This document shows, one piece after another, positions 8,297 to 16,464 of a stretch of DNA of 64,000 nucleotides (position 1 is its first letter; every line of letters begins with the position of its first letter). The translations under genes and the position numbers were made by a program. Under the pieces are notes generated by a model. The model saw only the letters and a program-made list of their open reading frames with translations, did not search any database and had not been told where the DNA came from. This stretch comes from Streptomyces dioscori (GTDB lineage Bacteria > Actinomycetota > Actinomycetes > Streptomycetales > Streptomycetaceae), in the NCBI RefSeq assembly GCF_003024195.1, contig NZ_KZ679038.1:434001-498000 (forward strand), given 5' to 3'.

Positions 8297-9538
8297 ATGG
8301 GTTCGATGGAGCGTCCGGCAAGCCCGCGGCGGGTCCTGTTCCGGGGCGGCCTCGTCGCCGATGGCACAGGCGCGGAGCCGCGGCCCGGGGACGTGGTCGT
8401 GGAGGGTGCCCGGATCATCGACGTCGGGACCGGTCTGGACGGCGATGTGGAGGTCGACCTGGCGGGTAAGTCCCTCCTGCCGGGTCTCATCGACTGCCAT
8501 GTCCACGTGATGATCGGCAGCATCGACACCGTGGACCGGCTGCAGACGCCGTTCTCCTATCCGTTCTTCCAGGCCGCCCGGCATCTGCGTACCCTGCGCC
8601 GGATCGGGATCACGCACGCCAGGGACGCGGCGGGGGCCGACCTGGGCGTCAAGGCCGCGCTGGAGGACGGTCTGATCGACGGGCCCCGGCTGCAGATCGC
8701 CATCTCCATGCTCAGCCAGACCGGCGGGCACTCGGACGGCTGGCTGGCCTCGGGCAACTGCGTCGAGAACAGGATCGCCCATCCCGGGCGGCCCCGAGGG
8801 GTCGTCGACGGCGTCGACGAGATGCGCAAGGCGGTCCGCGAGGTCATCCGGGCCGGCGCCGACGTCATCAAGGTCGCCGCCTCCGGTGGGGTCATGTCGC
8901 CGCGCGACAATCCGCACCACGCGCACTTCGGGCTCGACGAACTGACCGTCGCCGTCACCGAGGCACGCGCTGCGGGCCTGCCGGTGATGGCCCATGCCCA
9001 GGGCGCCGTCGGCATCAAGAACGCGCTGCGCGCCGGGGTGCGGTCCATCGAGCACGGCATCTTCCTCGACGACGAGGCCATCGAGCTGATGCTCGAACGC
9101 GAAGCGTTCCTCGTGCCCACCCTGCTGGCCCCGAAAAGTGTGCTGGAGGCGGCGGCCAACGGCGCCCGGCTGACCGACGCCACGCTCGCCAAGGCCCACG
9201 AGGTCGCCGACACCCATCTCGCCTCCTTCAGGAAGGCGTGCGAGGCGGGCGTCACCATCGCCATGGGCACCGACGCCGTCGGGCTCGCTCCGGGCCGCAA
9301 CCTCGAAGAGCTGGAGCTGATGGCCGCCAACGGGCTGAGCCCGGCGAAGGTGCTGCGCGCCGGCACCCTGGACGCCGCTCGGCTGCTGGGTGTCTCGGAC
9401 AGGTACGGCAGCATCGAGCCCGGCAAGCGCGCGGACCTGGTCGTCGTGTCCGGCGACGCCTCCGACTTCAGCTGCCTGGCCCACCGGATCGACGCCGTCT
9501 ACATGGACGGCGCGCTGGTGGAGTCGCGGTCCGGGTGA
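8297..9538 (+). CDS. Metal-dependent amidohydrolase (imidazolonepropionase/prolidase-like subgroup)
   Basis: A 413-aa cytoplasmic amidohydrolase. Metal-site motifs in order: HVHVM (after GLIDC), IKVAASGG with the Lys that is usually carboxylated, MAHAQG, SIEHGI and the late Asp in AMGTDAVG. The C-terminus has the usual YGSIEPGKRADLVVVSGD. This subgroup includes enzymes cutting N-acyl or Xaa-Pro/Xaa-Arg dipeptides as well as imidazolone rings; next to a peptide importer and an oligopeptidase a dipeptide or N-acyl amino acid substrate is plausible but not shown. It is 4 bp downstream of the AtuA-related gene, in the same operon. Confidence 0.88.
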   Translation: MGSMERPASPRRVLFRGGLVADGTGAEPRPGDVVVEGARIIDVGTGLDGDVEVDLAGKSLLPGLIDCHVHVMIGSIDTVDRLQTPFSYPFFQAARHLRTLRRIGITHARDAAGADLGVKAALEDGLIDGPRLQIAISMLSQTGGHSDGWLASGNCVENRIAHPGRPRGVVDGVDEMRKAVREVIRAGADVIKVAASGGVMSPRDNPHHAHFGLDELTVAVTEARAAGLPVMAHAQGAVGIKNALRAGVRSIEHGIFLDDEAIELMLEREAFLVPTLLAPKSVLEAAANGARLTDATLAKAHEVADTHLASFRKACEAGVTIAMGTDAVGLAPGRNLEELELMAANGLSPAKVLRAGTLDAARLLGVSDRYGSIEPGKRADLVVVSGDASDFSCLAHRIDAVYMDGALVESRSG

Positions 9539-9632
9539 CCGGCCGTCACCCCCACCCACCACAGGACCGACCGGTGTTCGCGGCGGTACCGACCCGCCTT
9601 CGAAGTACGAGCAGCACGACAGGAGTTCCCCT

Positions 9633-11099
9633 ATGACCGACCAAGCCGACCGAGCCCACCACCGCGACCGTGCCGAGCGCATCCATCACGTCGTCAACTT
9701 CATCGACGGCGCCCGCAGCGAAGCCGCCGGGCGGTCGCCCCTGACCGATCCCCGTACCGGACAGGTCCGCGGCACCGCCGTGGTCTCCCGGGCCGACGAG
9801 GTGAATGCCGCCTTCGACGCGGCGGCCTCGGCCTTCGCGGCCTGGCGACACAGCACGCCAGGGGAACGCCAGACAGCGCTGCTCGCCATAGCGGCCGAGA
9901 TGGAGGAACGGGCGGACGAATTCGTCGCCGCCGAGTGCGGGGAGACCGGCAAGCCGACCGATCTCTTCGGGTCCGAGGAACTGCTGCCCATCATCGACCA
10001 GTTGCGGTTCTTCGCGGGCGCCGCTCGCATGCTGGAGGGGCGCGCCGCGGCGGAGTACGTGGCGGGCCACACGTCCATGGTGCGCCGTGAGCCGGTCGGT
10101 GTGATCGCCTCGATCGCCCCCTGGAACTACCCGCTGATGACGGCGGTCTGGAAGCTGGCTCCGGCCGTCGCGGCGGGCAACACGGTGGTCTTCAAGCCCG
10201 ACGCGGCCACGCCGTCCAGCGCGCTGCTGCTCGCCGAGATCTGCGGCCGCCATCTCCCACCGGGCTGCGTGAACCTCGTCTGCGGGGACCGGGAGACGGG
10301 CAAGCTGGTGGCCCGGCATCCGCGCGCGGACATGGTGGCGCTCACCGGATCCACCCGTGCCGGCAGCGAGGTGGCCCGCACCGCCGCCCACGACCTGCGC
10401 CGCACGCACCTCGAACTGGGCGGCAACGGCCCCGTCCTGGTCTTCGCGGACGCGGACGTAACCCACTGTGCGAAGCTGATCGCCGAGGCGGCCTTCTACA
10501 ACGCGGGCCAGGACTGCACCGCTCCGTCGCGCGTACTGGCACACGCCGACGTACATGACGAACTCGTACGGGCCCTCGCCGACCACGCCCGGTCGTTCGC
10601 GCTCGTGGAGCAGGGGAACGACCGGGACGGCAGGAGCCCACTGATCAGCCGGGCCCAGTTGGAAAGGGTGGCGGGACTCGTCGAACGCCGGCGCGGCACC
10701 GCCCTGACAGCCGCGGGCGGGAAGGTGGAGGCCGGTCCTGGCTTCTTCTTCGAGCCGACCGTCATCACCGGGGTCGAGCAGGCGGACGAGATCGTCCAGG
10801 AGGAGATCTTCGGCCCCGTGCTGACCGTGCAGAGCTTCACCGACGAAGAGACGGCGATCGCCCTGGCGAACGGCGTACGCCAGGGCCTGGCGTCCAGTGT
10901 GTGGACGCGTGACGTGGGCCGCGCCCTCCGTGTCACCGGCGCGCTCGACTTCGGCATCGCCTGGGTGAACACCCATATCACGACGGCCGCCGAGATGCCG
11001 CACGGCGGCTTCAAGGAGACCGGCGACGGCAAGGACCTGTCCCTGTACGGCCTGGAGGCCTACACCCGGATCAAGCATGTGATGCTCGCATGGGCGTGA
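9633..11099 (+). CDS. NAD(P)-dependent aldehyde dehydrogenase (aminobutyraldehyde/betaine-aldehyde type)
   Basis: A 488-aa aldehyde dehydrogenase. Catalytic Cys295 sits in NAGQDCTAPSRV and the general-base Glu261 in LELGGNGP; the cofactor loop FKPDAATPSSALLLAE and GSTRAGSEVA are present. The GQDCTA context is that of gamma-aminobutyraldehyde dehydrogenases rather than the more common GQxC. The ATG at 9633 follows AGGAG with good spacing; longer in-frame readings overlap the amidohydrolase gene. It lies 94 bp after that gene and overlaps the next gene by 10 bp. Likely job: oxidising an amino-aldehyde made in this pathway. Confidence 0.92.
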   Translation: MTDQADRAHHRDRAERIHHVVNFIDGARSEAAGRSPLTDPRTGQVRGTAVVSRADEVNAAFDAAASAFAAWRHSTPGERQTALLAIAAEMEERADEFVAAECGETGKPTDLFGSEELLPIIDQLRFFAGAARMLEGRAAAEYVAGHTSMVRREPVGVIASIAPWNYPLMTAVWKLAPAVAAGNTVVFKPDAATPSSALLLAEICGRHLPPGCVNLVCGDRETGKLVARHPRADMVALTGSTRAGSEVARTAAHDLRRTHLELGGNGPVLVFADADVTHCAKLIAEAAFYNAGQDCTAPSRVLAHADVHDELVRALADHARSFALVEQGNDRDGRSPLISRAQLERVAGLVERRRGTALTAAGGKVEAGPGFFFEPTVITGVEQADEIVQEEIFGPVLTVQSFTDEETAIALANGVRQGLASSVWTRDVGRALRVTGALDFGIAWVNTHITTAAEMPHGGFKETGDGKDLSLYGLEAYTRIKHVMLAWA

Positions 11100-12400
11100 A
11101 CCCCGACATCCTGGAGCTGTTCCCCGAGGGGACGGCCGTCGATGCGGACCGTGGCCTGACGGTCGGCGGCGTCGCCCTGGCCGAGGTCGCCGACCGGTTC
11201 TCGACCCCCGCGTACGTCGTCGACGAGGCGGGCCTGCGCGCCCGGATCCGGCGGTACCAGCAGGCGTTGGGCGCCGGCTGGCCCGACTCGCGGCTCGTGT
11301 TCGCCTCCAAGTCCTTTCCGTGCGTGGCCGCGTACCGGCTGATGGCGCAGGCGGGGATCGGCGTGGACGTGGCCGGGCTCGGTGAGCTGGCCGCCGCCCT
11401 CCGCGGGGGTGTCGAGGGCCGCAACCTGGTCCTGCACGGCAACGCGAAGACGTCCGCCGAGATCGAGATGGCGGTGGCCGCCGGCGTCGGTCTGGTCGTG
11501 GTGGACAACTTCGACGACATCGACCGCCTGGAACACGCGGTGGAACAAGCGGCGCAGCACACGGCGGAGCACACGGCGGCCGGCCGTCAGGACGTCCTCG
11601 TGCGCGTGCTGCCCGAGGTGCGTGCGGACACCTACGAGGCGGTGGCCACCGGGCAGAAGGGCTCCAAGTTCGGCCTCCCCCTGGATCAGGTGCCGCGAGC
11701 GATCGAGCGCATACGTGCCGGTGCGCACCTGCGCATGGCCGGAGTGCACACGCATGTCGGCAGCCAGATCCTCGACGTGGAGCCGTTCGCCGCGGCGGTC
11801 CGGGCCCTCGCCGGCCTCGGGGAGTTCGAGACCTACAACCTCGGCGGCGGCCTGGGCGCGCGCTACACCTACACCGATCACCCGCCCGAACCGGAGGAAT
11901 GGATCGGCGCCATCATCGACACCGCCCGGCGTCATCTGCCGCATTCCGCGCGGCTGATGATCGAACCGGGCCGCAGTCTGGTGGCCCGCTCCGGAGTGAC
12001 CCTGTACCGCGTGGTCAACGTCAAACGAGGTGACCGTGTCACCGTCGCCGTGGACGGTGGCATGGCGGACAACATGGAAGTCGCGCTCTACGGGCAGCGG
12101 TTCGAGGCCACCCTGGTCGACCGGGTCGGCGGCGGTGAACGCGTCGACATCGTGGGGCGGCACTGCGAGTCGGGCGACCGGATCAGTTCCGGCGTCACCC
12201 TGCGCGCACCGCGGGTCGGCGATGTCGTCGCGGTACCCGTGACCGGGGCGTACTGCCACACCATGGCGAACAACTACAACGGGGCGCTCAAGGCACCGGT
12301 CGTCTTCTGCGCCGACGGCGAGGCGCGCGAGGTGGTCCGCCGCGAGACCCTCGGCGACTTCTTCGCCCGCGACACCTCGGAGTGGATCGACGGGTCATGA
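11090..12400 (+). CDS. PLP-dependent amino acid decarboxylase, LysA-like fold III
   Basis: A 436-aa member of the alanine-racemase-fold decarboxylases (diaminopimelate decarboxylase family). Seen: PLP lysine Lys74 in FASKSFP, GVDVAGLGELAAAL, LHGNAKTSAEI, GVHTHVGSQILD, the phosphate-binding YNLGGGLG, EPGRSLVARSGV, and Cys359 in HCESGD with the late Tyr in VTGAYCHTMANNYNG. All catalytic landmarks of LysA are kept, yet the gene lies in a catabolic operon rather than with lysine genes. Decarboxylating an ornithine-, lysine- or DAP-like amino acid to an amine that feeds the aldehyde dehydrogenase is an attractive inference. It starts inside the end of the dehydrogenase gene. Confidence 0.9.
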   Translation: MGVNPDILELFPEGTAVDADRGLTVGGVALAEVADRFSTPAYVVDEAGLRARIRRYQQALGAGWPDSRLVFASKSFPCVAAYRLMAQAGIGVDVAGLGELAAALRGGVEGRNLVLHGNAKTSAEIEMAVAAGVGLVVVDNFDDIDRLEHAVEQAAQHTAEHTAAGRQDVLVRVLPEVRADTYEAVATGQKGSKFGLPLDQVPRAIERIRAGAHLRMAGVHTHVGSQILDVEPFAAAVRALAGLGEFETYNLGGGLGARYTYTDHPPEPEEWIGAIIDTARRHLPHSARLMIEPGRSLVARSGVTLYRVVNVKRGDRVTVAVDGGMADNMEVALYGQRFEATLVDRVGGGERVDIVGRHCESGDRISSGVTLRAPRVGDVVAVPVTGAYCHTMANNYNGALKAPVVFCADGEAREVVRRETLGDFFARDTSEWIDGS

Positions 12401-12459
12401 CGCGGACGCGCAGGTCCGGGCCGGTCACGACAGCCCCGGCCGGACGGCGACCCGCGATG

Positions 12460-12472
12460 GTAAAATTCTTAC
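12460..12472. promoter_or_regulatory. Candidate operator of the TetR-like gene (autoregulation)
   Basis: GTAAAATTCTTAC, perfect GTAA-N5-TTAC half-sites inside TGGTAAAATTCTTACGA. It lies 29 bp before the start of the TetR-like gene and overlaps its probable -35 region; TACGCT (12490-12495) stands 6 nt before the ATG as the -10 of a leaderless transcript. Confidence 0.65.
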
Positions 12473-12501
12473 GATCTCGCGATACGGAGTACGCTGGCCG
12501 C

Positions 12502-13359
12502 ATGGTGGATACCCCGAAAGATGGCGCGACGAAGTCGACGCGCACGAAGTCGACCGGCCCCAAGCGTCCTCAACGCCGGCACCGCCCCCGCGAGGAGACC
12601 CGAGCCATGCTGCTCGACGCGGCGACCAACCTCGCCATCGAGCGGACGCGTCCCGAGTCGGCCAAGCTGCACAATCCTCTCGCGGACATCCGTATCTCCG
12701 ATGTCCTCGTCGAGGTGAACCGGCGCAATCCCGACGACAAGAAACTCACAACGGGAGCCTTCTACCAGATCTGGCAGGATCAGGCCGCTTTCCAGCGGGA
12801 ACTGATGAGCCATGTGATGGACGAGATCGCCACGCCCGGGGCAGGGCAGATCCAGGCGCTCGCCTTCGAGCTGGTCGCCGACGGAGAAGCACCGGAGGAG
12901 ATCTTCCGCCAGATCAGCGAGGCCGACTTCCGGTGGACGAGCGCGTCCCCCGAACTGTTCCTGGCCCTCGGGCTGGGGGCGCTGGCCCCGGTCGACATGG
13001 TGCGCGACGCCCAGGCCGGCGCGAACGAACGCTATGTCAACGCGACGGATCATCTGCTGAGCATCCTGCTGCGGTACGCGCGCCGCCGCCTGAAGGCCGA
13101 TCGCACGATGGAGGACCTGATCTGGGCCATCGAGGCCCTGTCCGTGGGTTATCTGCTGCGTTCGCGCACCCATCCCGACATTCCCAAGCGGACGGACCGT
13201 GACGGGTGGACCGTCCAGGCGAGCGCCTATCTCGGTGTGGTCCACGCGTTCAGCGAACCGATTCCCGACGGCACCTCCGACAGCATTTCCGGCGGCATTT
13301 CCGTCGGTAATTCCCACGGCGTTCCCGACGGAACGAAAGAACCTGAAAGGCCCCGATGA
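12502..13359 (+). CDS. Atypical TetR-family transcriptional regulator
   Basis: A 285-aa regulator, longer than the usual 190-230 aa. A basic N-terminal arm (KSTRTKSTGPKRPQRRHRPREETR) leads into the HTH, whose recognition part is LTTGAFYQIWQDQAAFQREL, equivalent to the usual skgxxYxhFxsK. About a dozen residues (EVNRRNPDDKKL) are inserted in the HTH region, unusual for TetR proteins. The C-terminal tail (SDSISGGISVGNSHGVPDG) is degenerate repeat sequence. The ATG at 12502 is chosen because TACGCT lies 6 nt upstream (leaderless). It is followed with ATGA overlap by the GMC oxidoreductase gene. Control of the whole 1-14.9 kb locus is inferred from the shared operators. Confidence 0.8.
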   Translation: MVDTPKDGATKSTRTKSTGPKRPQRRHRPREETRAMLLDAATNLAIERTRPESAKLHNPLADIRISDVLVEVNRRNPDDKKLTTGAFYQIWQDQAAFQRELMSHVMDEIATPGAGQIQALAFELVADGEAPEEIFRQISEADFRWTSASPELFLALGLGALAPVDMVRDAQAGANERYVNATDHLLSILLRYARRRLKADRTMEDLIWAIEALSVGYLLRSRTHPDIPKRTDRDGWTVQASAYLGVVHAFSEPIPDGTSDSISGGISVGNSHGVPDGTKEPERPR

Positions 13360-14879
13360 ATTCGGTCAGATCGTTGCCGGAGCGGACGGACACCATCGTG
13401 ATCGGCGGTGGCACGGCCGGCTGTGTCATCGCGGCACGGCTCGCCGCGGCCGGACGGACGGTGCTCGTCCTGGAGGCCGGCCCCGACTACGGCCCGCTCG
13501 CGGACGGCGACTGGCCCGCGGAGCTGCTCGACGCGGCCGAGCTGCCCACGACGCACGACTGGGGATACCAGGGCTCGGGAGCGGCCGGGCAGCCGTTGGC
13601 GTACGACCGCGCACGGGTCATCGGCGGGTGTTCCGCCCACAACGGCTGCAGTCAGAGCGTCGGTTGGGCCGGTGACTACGACGCCTGGGCCGCCGCCGGC
13701 TGTCCGGGCTGGGGCGCCGCCGACCTCGCTCCCCTGTTCACGGCCGCCGCCGAGCTCCTGCGGTTCCGCCGCTACGGCGAGGAGGAGATCCAGCCGTTCC
13801 AGCGCGAGTTCATCCGCGCCTGCCGGCAGTCGGGTATACCGGCTCTCGACGACCTCGACGATCTCGGAGCCTCACAGAGCGTGGGCTGCGCGCCGGTGAA
13901 CGTCCGCGATCTGACCAGGATCAACACCGCGTTCGGCTACCTGGACGCGCAACGCGCCCGGCCGAACCTCACCGTCGCGGCCGACGCGCTGGTCGACCGG
14001 ATCCACTTCCTCGACGGCGCCGTCGAGGCCGTCACCGTCATCCGGCACGGCCGGACCTCCAGGGTCGGTGCCCGGGAGGTGGTCCTGGCCGCGGGCGCGT
14101 ACGGAAGTCCGGAGGTCTTGCTGCGCTCGGGCGTCGGGCCCGCGGCCCACCTGGCGGACCTGGGCATCGACCTGGTCAGCGACCGTCCGGGGGTGGGCGC
14201 CAACCTGCACGACCATCCCGCGGCCCTGCTGGAGTTCGCCGGGACCGCCGAACTGCGAAGGGATCTGGCCGAGTTCTCCGGGGGCGGCTGGCTGCCGCAG
14301 GAGCAGAGCGTCGTCAAACTCCGCTCCCCCGTATCCGACGGCCCGTACGACCTCCATGTCTATCCGTGGGTGGAACCCGATCCGGCGCAGGAGTACGGCT
14401 GGCGGTGCATCCTGCCCGTCAGCCAGCTCCGTCCACGCTCGCGCGGCACCGTACGGCTGGCGTCGCGGGCACCGGGCGTACGGGCGGTCGTCGATCCCCG
14501 CTTCTTCAGTGACGCGGCAGGCGCCGACCTCGAAAGCGTCCGCCACGGTCTGCGCTGGACGACCGAGAACGTACTGCCCCGCATGGACCGCCACCTCGGC
14601 ACTCCGTTGCACAAGCCGGTCCCGCCGGATGACGAGGGCATGAACGACTGGATCAGGCGTCACCACTCCCACTACTGGCATCCCGCCGGTACGTGCGCCA
14701 TGGGCGCCCCCGACGATCCGACGACGGTCGTGGACCATCAGGGGAGGGTCGTCGGTGTGACCGGGCTGCGGATCGCCGACGCGTCGGTGTTCCCCGACAT
14801 CCCACGGGCCACCCCGGCACTGCCGACCGTCGTGGTCGCGGAGAGGATCGCCGCCTTCATGACCGCAACGACGACGTGA
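13356..14879 (+). CDS. GMC family FAD-dependent oxidoreductase (choline dehydrogenase-like)
   Basis: A 507-aa flavoprotein. The FAD dinucleotide-binding motif is IVIGGGTAGCVIAARLAAAGRTVLVLEAG; GMC signature 1 appears as ARVIGGCSAHNGCSQSVGWAGD and signature 2 as VVLAAGAYGSPEVLLRSGVGP. The C-terminal catalytic region has YWHPAGTCAMG and IADASVFPDIPRATP. These enzymes oxidise alcohols (choline, glucose, polyethylene glycol, terpene alcohols) to aldehydes. The start overlaps the TetR stop (ATGA), so it is co-expressed with its presumed regulator. It could provide the aldehyde for the aldehyde dehydrogenase at 9633. Confidence 0.9.
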   Translation: MNSVRSLPERTDTIVIGGGTAGCVIAARLAAAGRTVLVLEAGPDYGPLADGDWPAELLDAAELPTTHDWGYQGSGAAGQPLAYDRARVIGGCSAHNGCSQSVGWAGDYDAWAAAGCPGWGAADLAPLFTAAAELLRFRRYGEEEIQPFQREFIRACRQSGIPALDDLDDLGASQSVGCAPVNVRDLTRINTAFGYLDAQRARPNLTVAADALVDRIHFLDGAVEAVTVIRHGRTSRVGAREVVLAAGAYGSPEVLLRSGVGPAAHLADLGIDLVSDRPGVGANLHDHPAALLEFAGTAELRRDLAEFSGGGWLPQEQSVVKLRSPVSDGPYDLHVYPWVEPDPAQEYGWRCILPVSQLRPRSRGTVRLASRAPGVRAVVDPRFFSDAAGADLESVRHGLRWTTENVLPRMDRHLGTPLHKPVPPDDEGMNDWIRRHHSHYWHPAGTCAMGAPDDPTTVVDHQGRVVGVTGLRIADASVFPDIPRATPALPTVVVAERIAAFMTATTT

Positions 14880-14909
14880 ACGAACCGGTGACGTGAACGA
14901 ACCTGCGAC

Positions 14910-14924
14910 TAGACGACTGGTCTA
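14910..14924. promoter_or_regulatory. TetR operator, autoregulatory copy
   Basis: TAGACGACTGGTCTA, an inverted repeat TAGAC-N5-GTCTA. It covers the -35 region of the TetR gene at 14947 (possible -10 TACGGT, 14934-14939). The same box recurs at 15584-15598. Confidence 0.8.
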
Positions 14925-14946
14925 ATCATGCGCTACGGTTACGAAC

Positions 14947-15540
14947 ATGCCAGCCACCGCACGCACCACCGACACCCGTCGGAACATCCTCGACGCCGCC
15001 CAGCGGATCATGGCCCACAAGGGCTACTCCGCGGTCGGCATCAACGAGGTGCTCGCGGGGGCAGGCGTACCGAAGGGGTCCTTCTACCACTACTTCTCCT
15101 CGAAGGGCGCCTTCGGAGAGGCACTGCTGCGGCGCTACTTCGACGAGTACGTGGCCGACATGGACCGCGTCTTCGCGCGGCCCGGCCAGTCGGCCGCCGA
15201 GCGGCTCACGGCCTACTGGCAGCAGTGGCGGGAGACGCAGAGCCTCGACGACTGCCAGGGCAAATGCCTCGCGGTCAAGCTGGGCGCCGAGGTGTCCGAC
15301 CTGTCGGAGCCGATGCGGCTGGTCCTCAAGGACGGCACGGACGCGATCGTCGACCGCCTGGAGCGGACGATCACCGACGGCCTGGCGGACGGCTCGGTCA
15401 CGTTGGACGGCGATCCCCGCAGCACGGCACAGGTGCTGTACGACATGTGGCTCGGCGCCAGCGTCATGGCGAAGATCCACCGCAGCCCCGCGCCGCTCGA
15501 CACCACGACGGCAATGACTCGTCAGCTGCTGCACCTGTAG
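14947..15540 (+). CDS. TetR/AcrR family transcriptional regulator
   Basis: A 197-aa regulator. HTH at residues about 10-55: TRRNILDAAQRIMAHKGYSAVGINEVLAGAGVPKGSFYHYFSSKGAFGEALL. The ligand domain contains LDDCQGKCLAVKLGAEVSDLSE, typical of the branch that includes electrophile sensors such as NemR and YcdC-like regulators. Transcript is probably leaderless: TACGGT lies 7 nt before the ATG and no SD is seen. Identical boxes in front of itself and of the DJ-1-type gene at 15631 indicate that it represses both. Confidence 0.9.
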   Translation: MPATARTTDTRRNILDAAQRIMAHKGYSAVGINEVLAGAGVPKGSFYHYFSSKGAFGEALLRRYFDEYVADMDRVFARPGQSAAERLTAYWQQWRETQSLDDCQGKCLAVKLGAEVSDLSEPMRLVLKDGTDAIVDRLERTITDGLADGSVTLDGDPRSTAQVLYDMWLGASVMAKIHRSPAPLDTTTAMTRQLLHL

Positions 15541-15583
15541 ACCCGACCACCCCGCCCCCTCCTCCCTCTTTTTCGCACATCCC

Positions 15584-15598
15584 TAGACGACCGGTCTA
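15584..15598. promoter_or_regulatory. TetR operator upstream of the DJ-1/Hsp31-type gene
   Basis: TAGACGACCGGTCTA, differing by one base from the box at 14910. It lies 32 bp before the start codon and just upstream of a possible -10 (TACGTG, 15605-15610), so it covers the -35/spacer. Confidence 0.8.
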
Positions 15599-15630
15599 AT
15601 CCGGTACGTGATCACAAGGAGCAGGCAGAC

Positions 15631-16320
15631 ATGAAGGTTCTTGTCGTACTCACCTCGCACGACGAACTCGGCGACACCGGCCGCAAGACCGGCTTCTGGC
15701 TGGAGGAGCTGGCCGCGCCCTACTACCGCTTCCAGGAGGCCGGCTGGGAGATCGTGCTCGCCTCCCCCGAGGGCGGCCGTCCGCCGCTGGACCCGAAGAG
15801 CAACGAGCCCGACTTCCAGACCGACCTGACCCGCCGGTTCGAGTCCGACACGGAGGCGACCGCGGCACTGGCCGCCACCGTGCGCCTGGACTCGGTCGCG
15901 GCCGACGACTTCGACACGGTCTTCTACCCCGGCGGCCACGGCCCCCTGTGGGACCTGGCCGAGGACACGCACTCCGCGCGGCTGATCGAGACGACCCTGC
16001 GCTCGGGCAAGCCCCTCGCGGTGGTGTGCCACGCCCCGGGCGTCCTGCGCCACGCCGTCAACGAGGACGGTACGCCGCTGGTGCGGGGCAAGAACGTCAC
16101 CGGTTTCGCCAACTCCGAGGAGGAGGGGGTCGGACTCACCGAGATCGTCCCCTTCCTCGTGGAGGACGAGCTGAAGCGCCTGGGCGGTATCTACTCCAAG
16201 GGCGACGACTGGGCGTCGTACGTGGTGCGGGACGGTCTGCTGATCACCGGGCAGAACCCGGCCTCCTCGGGCCCGGCGGCCGACGCGCTCGTGGAGCTGG
16301 TGAACGAGGCCGCCGCGTAG
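15631..16320 (+). CDS. DJ-1/PfpI family protein, Hsp31/glyoxalase III-like
   Basis: A 229-aa type 1 glutamine-amidotransferase-fold protein. The nucleophile elbow is AVVCHAPGVL with Cys133-His134; the N-terminal GRKTGFWLEELAAPYY carries the conserved Glu, and FYPGGHGPLWDL is the oxyanion region. This arrangement matches Hsp31/GLX3-like proteins that detoxify methylglyoxal or act as chaperones. AAGGAG precedes the ATG at suitable distance. Behind a TetR operator, an inducible response to reactive carbonyl or quinone compounds is inferred. Confidence 0.88.
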   Translation: MKVLVVLTSHDELGDTGRKTGFWLEELAAPYYRFQEAGWEIVLASPEGGRPPLDPKSNEPDFQTDLTRRFESDTEATAALAATVRLDSVAADDFDTVFYPGGHGPLWDLAEDTHSARLIETTLRSGKPLAVVCHAPGVLRHAVNEDGTPLVRGKNVTGFANSEEEGVGLTEIVPFLVEDELKRLGGIYSKGDDWASYVVRDGLLITGQNPASSGPAADALVELVNEAAA

Positions 16321-16400
16321 GCGCCTGTGCACGGTGTCGCCCGGCCGGCGGGGCTCGGGTCCCGCCGCCGCGGCGCCACCCGGATCGCCCGCGTCACTCC

Positions 16401-16435
16401 GGCCGGTGCCGGCCTGTCAGGTGCCGGCACCGGCC
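16401..16435. terminator. Bidirectional hairpin terminator
   Basis: Perfect 13-bp arms GGCCGGTGCCGGC and GCCGGCACCGGCC with a 9-nt loop, in the gap between two convergent genes (ends 16320 and 16465). There is no clear T-tract, as is common in Streptomyces. Confidence 0.75.
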
Positions 16436-16464
16436 TCGGTGGGACCGGGGGTGTCAGCGCCTGG

